Assembly: GCA_009746045.1 (NCBI GenBank)
Contig: RPFO01000842.1
Coordinates: forward strand, 1 to 64,000
Reading direction: 5' to 3'
Source: Mesostigma viride
Taxonomy: Eukaryota > Streptophyta > Mesostigmatophyceae > Mesostigmatales > Mesostigmataceae
DNA length: 64,000 bases
This document shows positions 1 to 10,367 of this stretch, in pieces (within the stretch, counting starts at the first letter, position 1; each line of letters begins with the position of its first letter). A model generated the notes under the pieces. It was not told where the DNA came from. It saw only the letters and a list, made by a program, of their open reading frames with translations, and ran no database searches. Both the position numbers and the translations under genes were made by a program.

Positions 1-184
1 TCCTTTACCAAGAAAGAAAGGATGTAAAAAAAACCCAGAAAAAATGAAATTTTTTTTTTGCCTGCCTGTTTTTTTTTTTTTTTTTTTAATAACCTCCTGG
101 TTTTAAGGAAAAGCTGAAAAAATCTTCCCTACCCAACTAAACGTGTTGTGGCCCGTTCGTGTGCGTCCTCTTATGTTCTGAACG
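1..184 (+). mobile_element. Left scrap of retroelement B, interrupted by element A
   Basis: This stretch matches the pre-protease region of element A (about 3541-3632), including the shared run gtgcgtcctcttatgttct. It stops at the insertion point of element A and resumes at 10939 with ggtggtttaacc. It therefore belongs to the older element B. Poly-T and poly-A runs are longer than in the A copy, which suggests decay or consensus error near the window edge. The rest of B's 5' half lies outside the window. Confidence 0.75.
180..184. repeat. Target-site duplication of element A, left copy
   Basis: The bases gaacg directly precede the TGTTACG start of LTR1. The same five bases directly follow the CGTAACA end of LTR2. 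A 5-bp duplication is standard for Ty3-type integrase. Confidence 0.85.
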
Positions 185-753
185 TGTTACGTCGCGTAAC
201 AATTCGTGTGTGGTCGGACGTAAATTAGGCCTTGGCCTCGGTTGTTCCTAGGTTACGTGCAGTTCTAGTTTGGACATGATTGTCCCCGTAACAGTACTGT
301 GGTATAGTGGGTGCCTTTGGGCGCCGCGCCGCGTACTATATTAGTGGTCCTTATCCTTTTGTAGAATGTAGTGGACAGGCGTGCATCTGTGCACCTGCTT
401 GTGTTTCTGTGTTTCTGCAGGCGAGGGCCAGGTCGGCCCGAGCCTGTTGGACCGTTGGTGACCATTTATGCACGTTCCACTCCTTGTGTGGTCACTCGGC
501 GTGTGTTAAATGAATTAGCACATATTAGCTTGGGTCACGGCAGTTTAGTTGTGTTTCCTTCCTCTTTTCCTGGAGTAAACGGGTTTGATTAAATGGCCTA
601 TGGCGTATTACAGTAGTACATATGTAAATGCATTGAGATCTGGTTCGTCTCGGTCGTCTTTCGCTAGGGGTGTAAATAGAAGCAGCCTCACTAGTTTAGG
701 TAGTATCAGGACAGGTAGAGGTAGAGGTGGCGGCCGAGGCTTGCGGCGTAACA
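185..753 (+). repeat. 5' LTR of element A (LTR1)
   Basis: The 569-bp LTR begins TGTTACGtcgCGTAACA and ends CGTAACA. Its first 17 bases form a palindrome whose arm repeats the LTR's 3' end. It is almost identical to LTR2 (10368-10938) and clearly more diverged from LTR3 (16315-16887). An ATG at 600 opens a frame that runs out of the LTR. Confidence 0.92.
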
Positions 754-899
754 ATGGACTCGGAGGTAGTTTAGATAGAGAGCGAGACGACGATCCTTTG
801 CAACATACGTCATTGAATCAACCCTTCCGCGGCTGGGAAAAAGAAGACGACACGTACTTGACAGGTAATGGGCGGGTCGCCGTCAAGCTAGGAGGATAG
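600..899 (+). CDS. LTR-initiated Arg/Gly-rich ORF of element A
   Basis: The ORF starts with ATG at 600, inside the LTR, reads MAYYSSTYVNALRS, reaches an RGG-type tract (RTGRGRGGGRGLRR) at about residues 37-51, crosses the LTR end and primer-binding site, and stops at 899. The LTR part is open in all three LTRs. Between LTR1 and LTR3 I count about 16 silent and 11 replacement codon differences over about 51 codons, which suggests the peptide is selected. RGG tracts often bind RNA, so a nucleocapsid- or RNA-binding-like leader is plausible. The function is inferred, and the 99-residue product has no recognised fold. Confidence 0.55.
   Translation: MAYYSSTYVNALRSGSSRSSFARGVNRSSLTSLGSIRTGRGRGGGRGLRRNNGLGGSLDRERDDDPLQHTSLNQPFRGWEKEDDTYLTGNGRVAVKLGG
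755..772 (+). other. Primer-binding site of element A
   Basis: TGGACTCGGAGG begins one base after LTR1. A TGG just inside the 5' LTR is expected to pair with the CCA end of a tRNA primer. The tRNA species was not identified. Confidence 0.6.
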
Positions 900-1284
900 T
901 GCTGCCTGATTCAGGACACGCCCTGCCTAGACGTTAGACCTGCTCGAAGCGGAAAATCCTTTCGTATATAGCTCCTGCTCCTCGTCTTGTTTCCTTAGAA
1001 AGATGGTTTACTGCCGTAGACAGTTGCTGGTTTTGGTTCGACGATAGAGAGACGGCTAGCGTCTCGTAGATTACCCTTTTTCTGCATCGTGCCTGCTTCG
1101 TATTTAGACGACCCTTCGCCGGACGCAGAATTCTTGAAACCGGATACTTACGACCACCTGGCGCTGGAAACATCGTCCCTACGTGCGTCGTCAATCTGGT
1201 TCGGTTTCAGACACCCGAGATAAGTCGCCTTCTCCTCGTTCTCCTCATTTGACTGCTCAAGATCTACCAGGTGCGTTACCATGA
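900..1284 (+). pseudogene. Decayed upstream ORF ending in an ATGA overlap
   Basis: No long frame survives here, but coding-like pieces do. One is an acidic stretch from about 1089 (VPASYLDDPSPDAEFLKP). Another is a frame that closes with TGA at 1282-1284, overlapping the ATG at 1281 of the next ORF. That layout suggests the LTR-initiated ORF once continued to this point and was broken by frameshifts. An intact family member is needed to confirm it. Confidence 0.35.
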
Positions 1285-1673
1285 GCCAACGGCGATCTTT
1301 TACTGCTCCTTCCCATTCTTCTAGCGATAATAGTCTAGCTAAATATTACGTAGTGATTACGCCTCAATGGTCCTCCATTTTCCTTTCTTGGTCCGACGCT
1401 AGGAAGATCGTTCAGAATCGTGAATATAACGTAATTAGGTATAAGAAATTTATGTCCTTTGAAGAAGCTCAGCAGTTCCTTATAGATCATAGCCAAACAG
1501 ATTTAGGCCTGCATGTACGCCCTATTCCTCATGGTCGCCCTCCAGTAGAAGCTCTAGTCTTTGCTACCCCTCCTTCTTCTCCCCCTAAACGGGCTGCATC
1601 TGCATCTGCTTCAGATACTCCTCTCACTTTGGAGTTTGGTTCCCTATCCATTACTGTTGTTAAAAAGGATTGA
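1281..1673 (+). CDS. Small protein with RNase H1-type hybrid-binding / viroplasmin-like domain
   Basis: The 130-residue product has a segment at about residues 21-69 that begins KYYVVITPQWSSIFLSW and continues through YKKFMSFEEAQQFL. This matches the hybrid-binding domain found at the N terminus of eukaryotic RNase H1 and in caulimovirus-type viroplasmins: Tyr-Tyr-x-Val, a conserved Trp, Lys-x-Phe, then Glu-Ala and Phe-Leu. The tail is Ser/Pro-rich. No RNase H catalytic residues are present; the catalytic RNase H is in pol. It may bind RNA:DNA hybrids or dsRNA during reverse transcription. The start is supported by the ATGA overlap with the upstream frame. The domain call rests on pattern recognition only. 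Confidence 0.7.
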   Translation: MSQRRSFTAPSHSSSDNSLAKYYVVITPQWSSIFLSWSDARKIVQNREYNVIRYKKFMSFEEAQQFLIDHSQTDLGLHVRPIPHGRPPVEALVFATPPSSPPKRAASASASDTPLTLEFGSLSITVVKKD

Positions 1674-1766
1674 TTTTAATTTTGTTCCTGCTGCAGACCT
1701 TCAAGGTTTTTCCTTTTTCTTTTGTTGCTTTCTTCTTTTGATTCCTATTCCTTTACGTAATTAAAG

Positions 1767-2102
1767 ATGGATCCAGTGGGTGGAGATATGTCGCCTATAC
1801 CTACCAATAATAATAATAATACTACTACTAATAACATTAACAATAACAATACTCGTGGTAACCGACGGGACTCCTTGGAAACGGTACACCATCTCACTCC
1901 TCAAGGTATTCTGCGTACCTCACCTCCTTCTCCTGTTGCTGGTGGTCGCCGTCGTCCCTCAATTACCCCACCTACCTATGAACAACGTATTTCCCAAGTC
2001 AGATTTAGTGATGAACCTTCTTTCGTTGTGAACCAGGCCCCTGCCCCTTCTGCAACCTTGGCTCACCCCTCCAGCAGGTCCTCACACACTAACAATGCCT
2101 AG
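1767..2102 (+). CDS. Asn-rich ORF upstream of gag
   Basis: The 111-residue product opens MDPVGGDMSPIPT and then has an asparagine tract encoded by (AAT/AAC)n. A Ser/Pro-rich basic region follows (GGRRRPSITPP). It matches no family I know. Its TAG stop at 2100-2102 lies just past the ATG at 2095 of the gag frame, so the two frames overlap by 8 bases. It may be a separate small protein or an N-terminal gag extension. Confidence 0.5.
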   Translation: MDPVGGDMSPIPTNNNNNTTTNNINNNNTRGNRRDSLETVHHLTPQGILRTSPPSPVAGGRRRPSITPPTYEQRISQVRFSDEPSFVVNQAPAPSATLAHPSSRSSHTNNA

Positions 2103-3510
2103 GCCTCCTTCCCACCCTGTGCCTTCAATGCCTGCTATTAACACGGGTCGTACCTCGGCCCCTGTCGGCCCTTCTGGGCGCCCTAGTGCAGTCCCTTTTC
2201 CCACCTGCTTCCTGGTCCTACCCTGAGACGGCCTATGAGGCTGCCCAGGTTCCTACCCGTGTGGCTGATTTAGAAGTTAATAATGATTTCAGTACCATGC
2301 CCCTAGATGATAGGAATTATGATCATTTTGCCTATTCCTCTCTTCGTGAGCAATATACTGTCCCCTTCTCCTATGGGCACCATCCTGAAACGGTGGCTCC
2401 CTCTAGACCCCTACCCAAGACTTTTCCTATCCCTTCCTTCTATCCCGCTTATGTAGCAGTGGAAGATAGTGGCCCTATGGGAAAAACTGATTCTTCTAAT
2501 CCCCCTAAGCCTCCTGCTCTTCCCCTCTTTGCCAACCTTCCTAAGCTGGATGTCAAGTCTACCCCTCAACAGTTTTTCACCTTCATTATGTTGCTCACCC
2601 AGAACACAGAGTCCTGGCAGAACCACAATAGGTGGCGCCTCTCTGATGCTGTACTAGTTCCTCATTATCTTACTACCTGCATTACTCCTGAACTTGCTAA
2701 CCTCATCCAGTGTGAGTCTCTTGCCTCTCATGCCTACCCAAACTCTGTAGCAGAATTGTTCAAGCGTTTAGAGAACCATTTAGTCCCTCCCGATGCAGAT
2801 TGGCAGGATAGATTATCCTTTGGCACCTTGCAGCAGGGTACCAAGTCCTTCAAAGAATATATGAAAGAGTTTGATGCTCAGATGGTACGAATTAGGGATT
2901 TGTCGGGTGCAGAAGTACGTGCTCGCTTCCTTCAGGGCCTCAGTAGACCCTTATTGCGTGAAGTCAAGCGCCAGTTCTCTGCCTACCGTTTTACTGACCT
3001 GCCCCTCAAGCATGTGCGCCAGCATCTTTTACGAGTAGCAGATTTCTTCTCCACACCTTCTCTTCCTACCCGTTCCCGTATTAATAATATTAGCCTTACC
3101 CCTGAGGAGGAGAACTCCTATGTAGAAGAATTAGATATCTGTGTGACTGACCTTTCAGCTCTGGATGTCTCTCATACACCTGCTATCATTGTAAGGAAGT
3201 AGGTCATCTTAAACGTGAGTGCCCCAAGTTCCTTTCGGGTGCTCCCCCTCATCCCGACGCTCGCCCTCCTCGTACCCCTCAGCGTGCTCCTATTCGTCCC
3301 ACTTCAGGACGCATTCCTTCAGCTACCCCTAGTAGGCTGAATGCTGTGCAGACAGGATCCCCAGGGTTCCCCTATGATAATCAGGCTCCCGCACCCTCTT
3401 CAATCCCTCGTGACCCTCCAGCAGTGGCTTTTCCGCCAGGGTCTTCTTCGGGGTTAGTTCCTATGGATTTGGGGGGGAGGGGGAACAGTAGGCCTGTCAG
3501 CCGGGGGTAA
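2095..3510 (+). pseudogene. gag: gag: capsid and CCHC zinc knuckle, two frameshifts
   Basis: From ATG 2095 the frame reads MPRPPSHPVPSMPAIN. It must shift near 2200, in a C/T run, to enter the main capsid frame (to 3202). That frame has the Ty3-type gag signature ELFKRLENHLVPP, then YMKEFDAQMVRIR and RARFLQGLSRPLL. A second shift near 3180 is needed to read the nucleocapsid knuckle at 3181-3222, C-x2-C-x4-H-x4-C (CYHCKEVGHLKREC). A Pro-rich tail runs to a stop near 3510. The second break could be programmed -1 shifting, but no obvious slippery heptamer was seen, so mutation or consensus error is more likely. Confidence 0.75.
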
Positions 3511-3540
3511 CCTGGACAGGTCCTTAGATAGTACCCCAGA

Positions 3541-4410
3541 TAAATTTTTGCTTGCCTGTTTTTATAACCTCTGTAGGAGCTGAATCATCCCTACCACTAC
3601 GTGTGCGTCCTCTTATGTTCTTGAATGGTGGTTTAACCGTCCCTCACACTGTTGTAGACCCTTCTGCATGCTGATGAACTCTTGAATGTCTCTGTGTTGG
3701 TAGATAGCGGTGCGGCTAGCTCCTTTGTGAGCGAGGCCCTAGTTAGGCGTTTAGGACTAGTCCCTACCCCTCACACCAAACCCGTCACTGTTCATTATGC
3801 TGATGGTCGCACCAGTCATTCCCCGGGTACGGTGTCCCTTCCCATGGTTATACAAGGACGTACTGTCAACCTGACGGCCACTATAGGCCCTATCACTACC
3901 GCTGATGTATTACTAGGATTAGATTGGCACCAGGATAATAAGATTACTATTAATTATGATACCATGGTCATTTGGTTTCCAGATAGCTCTTACTGGGTAC
4001 CAGAACGTCATTATAGATTAGAAAATTTATCCTTGGTAGATATTACTCCTCCTACACCTGTTGATCCTCCTGTGAGACCTATACCTGAAGTATTAATGTC
4101 CAATGACGAATTGAGATCTGAACTAAAGGAATATGGATACCTATTATGTATGTTCCTTCAGTTAGAAGTACAGGAGATACCTATCACTAATAATAGTGTG
4201 GATATAGATGTAAATACAGTGGATACAATAGGAGTGGGATTTACTGAAAATGAAATAGTAAGATACATGGCTGTGATAGATTCCTCAAAAGTATTTGAAG
4301 AAAAGACTCCTTCTTATCCTCCTCCTCGTTCTGTTTTACACCGTGTAGTTATCAAGGACGGTGCAGTTCCTACGCACTCTCCGATGTATAGAATGGGCCC
4401 TACAGATTAA
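3541..4410 (+). pseudogene. pol: Aspartic protease region of pol (element A)
   Basis: The frame contains VLVDSGAASSFVSEALVRRL, the DSG active-site motif of retropepsins, followed by ADVLLGLDWH, the second conserved protease block. Compared with element B this copy lacks two bases near 3660, which cuts it from the upstream gag-pol linker. It also lost one base near 4405, which creates a stop just before RT. Both breaks are absent from B, so they arose in A or are sequence errors. Confidence 0.85.
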
Positions 4411-6428
4411 AGGAACTAAAACAGATTTTAGTGTCATTATTAGAAGCAGGATTGATAGAGCCTAGTAACTCCCCCTACTCAGCTGGTGTCCTGTTAGTTC
4501 CTAAGCCAAATGGCAAGTTTCGCCTAGTTACTGATTATAGGAAGTTGAATGATATTACTGTGAAGTCTAAATACCCTCTACCTCGTATTGATGATATATT
4601 TAATAAGGTTAAAGGTTCCACTTGTTTCACAGTACTGGATTGTGCGGATGGTTTTTGGCAGTTGCGGATAGCTCCTGAGGATTGCCATAAAACCGCCTTT
4701 GCTACCCCTTTTGGTCATTACCAGTTTAGAGTAGCGGCTATGGGACTCTGTAACTCGCCTGCCTCTTTTCAAATGTTAATGAATGAAGTGCTTAGACCTG
4801 TTATGGGAAATTCTCACCTTCCTCAGGTGTCCTCTGATCTAAAGGATCCTTCCTTCTCCTCTGTTTCTTTATCTGAGCATGACCGTTCTTGTGCTCAAGC
4901 TTACTTAGATGATATTCTTATTTACTCTCCTGATTTTGAAACGCACCTACGTGATTTAAAGAAAGTATTAGAAATAATGGCTGAAAATTCTTTGTGGGCG
5001 CGCCGTGCTAAAGTGCGTTCGGGTAGGAGTGTCCCATTTTTAGGGCACGTTCTGTCAGATGCCGGGGTCGCTACCGACCCGGATAAAACTAAGTCAATTC
5101 AGGAATGGCCTACTCCTACCGACGTTAAAGGTGTACGTAGTTTCCTAGGAATTGCTTCTTACTATAGGCGTTTTATCCCGCGTTTCGCAACTATAGCAGC
5201 CCCTATTAATCATTTATTAAAGAAGGATATCCCCTTTGTTTGGAGTAGTGAATGTCAGTCGGCTTTTCAGTGCCTAAAATCCCTACTCCTTTCCCCTCCT
5301 GTACTCATCCTACCGGATACTACTAAACCCTTTGTTGTGGCTACAGATGCTAGTAAAGTAGCTATAGGTGGTGTCCTTCTCCAGGATCAGGGTCAGGGCT
5401 TACAGCCAATTGAGTATATCTCTAGGACAATGCTCCCTGCGGAGCGTAACTATCCCGTACACCAGCAGGAACTCTTAGCTGTGGTGTATTGTTGCCACGC
5501 GTGGCAGCACTTCCTTAAAGGTGCTCAATTTGATGTCTGCCTGAATGAACCCTGTGAGCTAGATCCTTATAGGTTAGTTATCCAAACGGATCATCGTCCC
5601 CTTACCCATCTTCTCTCCCAACCCAACCTTACCCCTCGGCAAGCGCGCTGGATGGAATTTTTAGCACAGTTTTCCCCTTTTAAACTTCAGTATGTCAAGG
5701 GTGTAGATAACATAGTACCAGATGCACTCTCTCGTCGTGCAGACTATTCCTTCTTCGAGGACCTTGATGTTCTCAATACTACTCTAGTTCCTACTACTAT
5801 GGGTGTAACCCCTTATGGTGAACTACCTGATGATGAATCCTATGCCTACCTCTTTCATACAGCTGTTCGCATGCCTGATCTCCTTTCTCACGTAGGACTC
5901 TCTCTCCCGTGTGAGGCCCTTCCCGTGGCCTCGGTGGGGGGGGAGGGGAAAAATAAAATTTCTATACCGCTTAGCCATATAGCGACTAGGTCAGGAAAGT
6001 CTTATGAAAACGTAGTCCCTCTAGGACCTCCCCTTCTCTTTGGCAAGGCGGTAGGAGATCTCTTTAAACCTGTTCTGGATACTTCTGTAGCGATGCCTAC
6101 CTCTGATCTTGAACGCCTTATTAGTAGATTTACGGCCACTGAGCCGGAAGCATTAGCTGCCATTGCTGCACATCCCCAACAATTAGGCAAGCACCCTTGT
6201 AAATTTGTAGGTGGGTTTTTATATGTGCAGATAGCAGATTCTCCCCCTCAATGGCGCCTGTATGTCCCTCCTATCTGTCGCTCCTCCTTGCTCTTTGAGT
6301 TGCATGACTTAGCTGCTCATCAGGGTGGTAAACGGGTACGGGACCTAGTAGCCCGCTCTTATTACTGGCCTTCCCTTTATAAGGATGTAGATGAGTATGT
6401 TAGAACTGTCAATCTTGCCAGGAAATGA
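4411..6428 (+). pseudogene. pol: Reverse transcriptase, RNase H and integrase zinc finger (element A)
   Basis: RT motifs appear in order: LVTDYRKLN, VLDCADGFWQLRI (motif A Asp), AAMGLCNSPASFQ (motif B) and YLDD at 4902-4913 (motif C). A segment of roughly 28 residues between motifs B and C is longer than in typical Ty3 elements. RNase H follows with VVATDASKVAIGGVL, QQELLAVVY and IQTDHRPL. The integrase HHCC finger begins at LHDLAAHQGGKRV. The frame is lost near 6405, just before the Cys pair, where a different frame reads CQSCQ. This is the catalytic core that copies element RNA into DNA. Confidence 0.92.
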
Positions 6429-7279
6429 AACCCAATAATGTAGGACAGATAGCAGAACCTAGGACCTTGCCTGACCCCATCATGCCTTGGGATTCTATCA
6501 TGATGGATTTTGTAGGACCTTTTAGAAAGAATGATAGGGGCAATGCCCAAATCCTTGTGTTCATAGATCGTTTTACTCGTATGTGCCATCTTGTGCCGTG
6601 TCCTTTAGAACTCACCGCACGTGATTGCGCACGCCTATACCTCAATAATGTATATAGATATCATGGATTGAGTAGGCAGTTTATTAGTGATAAGGATAAA
6701 TTATTTACCTCAGATTTTTGGCAGCAGTTTTTCGCTGCCATCGGTACCAAGGTTACCTACGGTACTGCCTACCACTCCTCCTCCTCTCATTTAGTAGAGC
6801 GTCTTAATAGGGTAGTAGAAGAAGCGCTTAGGCACTATGTTAATGGCTCGGGTAGTGATTGGGAGGATTATTTATGTTTGGTAGAGTTCTCCCTCAACAA
6901 TTGTCCCCAAGCTGCGCATGGATATACGCCCTTCTTCTTAGATACTGGTAGACAGCCCCTTACCCCTACCTCTCTCTTAGCTAGTCCTCTACGGGACAAG
7001 GATGATGTGTCCCGAGATACTGTAGAAGGTGTACAGTCCTTACTAGATAGAATGAAAACTGCTCATGACCACGCGATCTCAGGGTACCAAAAAGCTCAGG
7101 CTAAGTACCTTGCTAGGTTGCGTGCCTCCTTAGATAGACGAGCACCTGAGATAGAAATAGGAGATCTAGTATTAGTAGAAGGCCCCCGTGTTGGCCGTTT
7201 TGCTCATAAGTTTGAAGCAGAACTGAAGGTCAAACTTAGGCCCGCCTTCTTAGGACCCTTCCATGTGTTGTCTAGGTAG
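6425..7279 (+). pseudogene. pol: Integrase catalytic core (element A)
   Basis: The 284-residue frame holds the rve-type D,D-35-E core: Asp in SIMMDFVGPF, Asp in ISDKDKLFTSDFW and Glu in HLVERLNRVVEEAL. It then reaches a C-terminal beta-rich segment, GDLVLVEGPRVGRF. It inserts the cDNA into the genome and makes 5-bp duplications, as seen for A. It is separated from RT-RNase H by a frameshift near 6405 and from the chromodomain by another near 7275. Element B lacks this whole domain. Confidence 0.9.
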
Positions 7280-7610
7280 GAAATATAAAGTCGATATCCC
7301 TACCTCTTGGCAAACGCATTCAAACACCTTCCATAGGAGCCAGCTTAAACTGTACCATCCTAGTACGTTCGCTGGCAGGGAGTTAGCGCCTGCCCCTTTA
7401 GAGCATAACCCTGACACTGGGGAAGTAGAAGACGAAGTAGAAAGCATCGTGGCCCATAGAGATATCAAAAAGGGCCGCGGTACCCAGCGTCAGTATAAAG
7501 TGAAGTGGATGTATGCTCGTAGTGAAGTAGATAAGGTTTGGTATACGGAGAGTGAGCTAGATGGGTGTAGTCGCCTGCTGCAGGAATATAAAACCCTGCA
7601 TAAGCTCTAG
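7263..7610 (+). pseudogene. pol: Integrase C terminus with chromodomain (element A)
   Basis: The frame starts RKYKVDIPTSWQTHSNTFH, a Ty3 integrase C-terminal motif with the usual HxSQLK continuation. It ends in a chromodomain: VESIVAHRDIKKGRG, then QYKVKWMYARSEVDKVWYTE and a terminal helix. Chromodomains can direct integration toward marked chromatin, which would place this family with the chromoviruses. The frame is offset from the catalytic core by an indel near 7275. Confidence 0.8.
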
Positions 7611-7686
7611 TTGTAGACCTTCTCCTCTCTTATGTTATGTCTGCTGTCGACGGATGGTTGGTTGTCCCCTCCCCTCCGCAGCCGTC

Positions 7687-9995
7687 ATGTCAGAGCCTAC
7701 CCTCCGGCTGAGAGCTCGCTGCCGTCCCCGCCCCACCGGACCCTGAGCTGTATTTCGAGGCCCTTCCGGGCCGCTGGGTGTCGCGATCAAGTTACCCGGG
7801 TGGCGTTGTGCAGCCGGCCCTTCAGGCCCAACATGCGAGCTTAGTCAGGGCGGCCCTCTTCGGGGTCACGTGGTATGGTCCTTCCCCTGATGAGCCGCAC
7901 CAGCTTGTCCTGCACGGGTTCGACGATGCCGGACACTGTTTGTTGGGGTGTGGTTCCAGCTGTCCCGCCCTGGGACAGATAGATGCGGTTCTCCGGTGCT
8001 GCCGTGTGTTCTCCTACCTCTCTACCCTGTGGGCCGTACCTGCCTACGGGAGGTGTTCCCTTGGCTTCCGGCTGAGGGTGATGCTGAGGTAGATGAGAAC
8101 CCCTGTGACCTTTTACGGGCCGTAGAATTCATGGAGATAGCTGATCAGTCGGCGGAACTAGCGGTTAGTGGTCCTGCCCCTTGGGCGCCCCAGCCGAGGT
8201 ACATTATACGCCAGATTATTCTGCCTCGAGCGCTGCGTCCGCCTCCTCGGCGTCTGTTCCTCCCTCTCCGGTCCCGTCGTCCCCTCGGTCGACCCGGGAT
8301 GTTGCAGTAGAGCCTACCCCTTCGGGTTTGCCTGATCCTCTTTCGGCGACGGTCTCGGCTATGCAGGCTCAGATCCAGTCCCTGACCACGGCGTTCGGGG
8401 CCTTCCTGGCGGCCCAAGCGCAGACTCCGGCCACGCCAGGTGGGGTGTCCGTGGTGTCCGCGCCCCCTACTCCTTTGGTTGCTTCGGCACCTGTGGTTTC
8501 GCCGGCGCCCCCTACCCCTTTGGTTGCTGCGGCTCCGACACCTCCGGTTGCCTCCGTGCCTGCGGCCGACGTTCCCGCGCCTCGGCGCGAGTCTTCAGCC
8601 CCTTCGGCTGTGCCCGCCGTCGCCCCCTCTGGGCCGTCCGCTGCGCCCTCACAGCCAGTTCGTGGTTTCTTCAGCGACACGGGCGATCATCCCAGGCTTT
8701 GGGAGGGTGGTCCCCCGCAGAGGATCCCGGTGCCCGACTGGAGCTTGGATGGTAACCAATCTTATGCCGGGCTGCCTGTCCCTACGGGCCCTATCTTCAA
8801 TATGTGGCCTGAGGGTGCACCGGCAACGGAGACCGGCGCGCCTGCGTCGATGGCGGGTCCGTCACGGCCCTCTCTGGTTTCGGGTCCGGCGCGACCTCCT
8901 GTTTTACCAGTGCCCCCTGCGTCGGTGTCGGCTCCTGCCCCTGCGTCGGCCCCTGCTTCGGTCCCTGCTCCTTCGGCCTCGCGGTCATTGGCCGCGGTTG
9001 TTCGGTCCACCGGTCAGGATCCTCGCGTCACCCGCGCTGCCGATTCCCTCCGGGAGTTGTCCCAGGGTGATCGGGACAGGGCCCCTTCTGTGGTGCATGC
9101 GACGCCGGAGTCGCGCGACACGCCCATTCCTGGGTATGGTATGTCCGCACTCGCCTGCCGACAGTGTGACCTGCCGCGCGCCTCTGCTGAGCTTGCCATC
9201 TCCCCCATGTCCTACGGGTTCTCCCAGGTGTGTCGGGCGCCCCGGGATCGTGGCCTACCCATTGAGACTGATCGGCCTCCCTTCGACATGGTTATTTTAG
9301 CTGATCCGGTGTTCGAGGGTGAGATCCTGGTCCGGCGCGTTCTGTATCGCTGGGCTAGGCGCCACAACGACTTGGACACCTACGGTGGGTTCCAGTGGGC
9401 TTACCCTCCACCTCTGGGCATTATGGCTTCGGATGCCCTTACAGTAGAGTTTCCTGCGGTGCCGGGTGCGGCGTACACTACGGTCCTCCAGCCCATCCTT
9501 GAGTGGGATGCCCGTCGCCCGGCGCCCATCCCGGGCCAGGGTCTAGACTCCCGTGGTCACCCTCCTCCTCGGGCCAGCGACTACCTAGAGACATTCGGGT
9601 CGCGACAGTGTGTTCGTCGGTGGCGCTCCCGCGAGGTGCGGCACATCCGGTTGTGGCCGTCCAACGTGGAGCCCCTGGTGGACCTGTTCTTCCCGACGGG
9701 TATGCGCCCTCGGATCCGGTACCATCGCCTCCTCCTGCGGGCCCTTTGCCTGATCGCGGTAGAGCCTTTCCTTCGCCTCTTTGCCTGTGGCTTTCTGGAC
9801 TGGGCCCGTGGCCAGGTCGTCCTCACGCAGCATAGGTATTACTGGGCCTTCCTGGGCCTCTTTCCTGACGGCGTGTGGGCCGATGTTTTCCTCACTGTAG
9901 ATAGGCATGACAATGTCGAGGATGTGGCCCACTACCAGGCCTACCTGGAGGTCCTGCTGGCCTCTCGTGGCACTTATCAGACGGATGGCCACTAG
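7687..9995 (+). pseudogene. Broken copy of the conserved 3' ORF (element A)
   Basis: This copy corresponds to the intact 762-residue ORF in B (13657-15945). It starts MSEPT at 7687 and loses single bases in C runs near 7702, 7725 and 8025. Another shift lies before 8181, after which it is open to the stop at 9995. The C-terminal ~235 residues differ from B at only about nine positions, while many codons differ silently. There is no similarity to env, RT or integrase that I can see. See the B copy for domain notes. Confidence 0.8.
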
Positions 9996-10367
9996 ATAGA
10001 GGGCCTTAGGCCCGACCTGAGGGTGTTGTCCCTCCGGTATATAGAGTCGCCCTCATATTCTGGCCAGTTGGTTGGCTGTTCTTGGTCCTTAGCGCTGATG
10101 TGTTTACTCTGTGTGTCCTGCCCAGTGCCGTCCCCCCCGGCCAGGACTCTGTTCCAGGCAGTTAGGGGAGCCTCCCACCAGGCTTGGTGCTGGCTAACCC
10201 TACACCACCCGGCGTGGTGGTGGAGACCGTGTGAACTATTGGTGCTTTGTATCTGGGATGGTCTAGCGATTGTGTTGGTATGTGCTGGGTGCATTAGGTT
10301 TTTCCTACCCCTTTGGTTCCCTCCTCTCTGCGTAGGGAGAGGGCTCCCTACCTTTTGTGGGGGGAGG
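9996..10367 (+). other. 3' untranslated region and polypurine tract of element A
   Basis: No ORF is supported here. A purine tract ggggggagg lies directly before the TGTTACG start of LTR2 and should prime plus-strand DNA synthesis. The imperfect inverted pair gtagggagagg/ccctacc lies just upstream. Element B has a closely similar region at 15946-16314. Confidence 0.7.

Noticed and set aside
265-465. Minus-strand ORF of 66 residues present in both LTR1 and LTR2
   Set aside because: The two LTRs are near-identical DNA, so conservation is not evidence. LTR3 does not keep it as a comparable frame, and it opposes the direction of element transcription.
3170-3200. Programmed frameshift between capsid and zinc knuckle
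   Set aside because: No slippery heptamer with a downstream structure was evident, and many other random indels occur in this copy.
8369-9300. Several long GC-rich antisense and shifted frames over the 3' ORF of A (and 14118-15397 in B)
   Set aside because: Shadows expected from GC-rich codons; codon-silent changes support only the main plus-strand frame.
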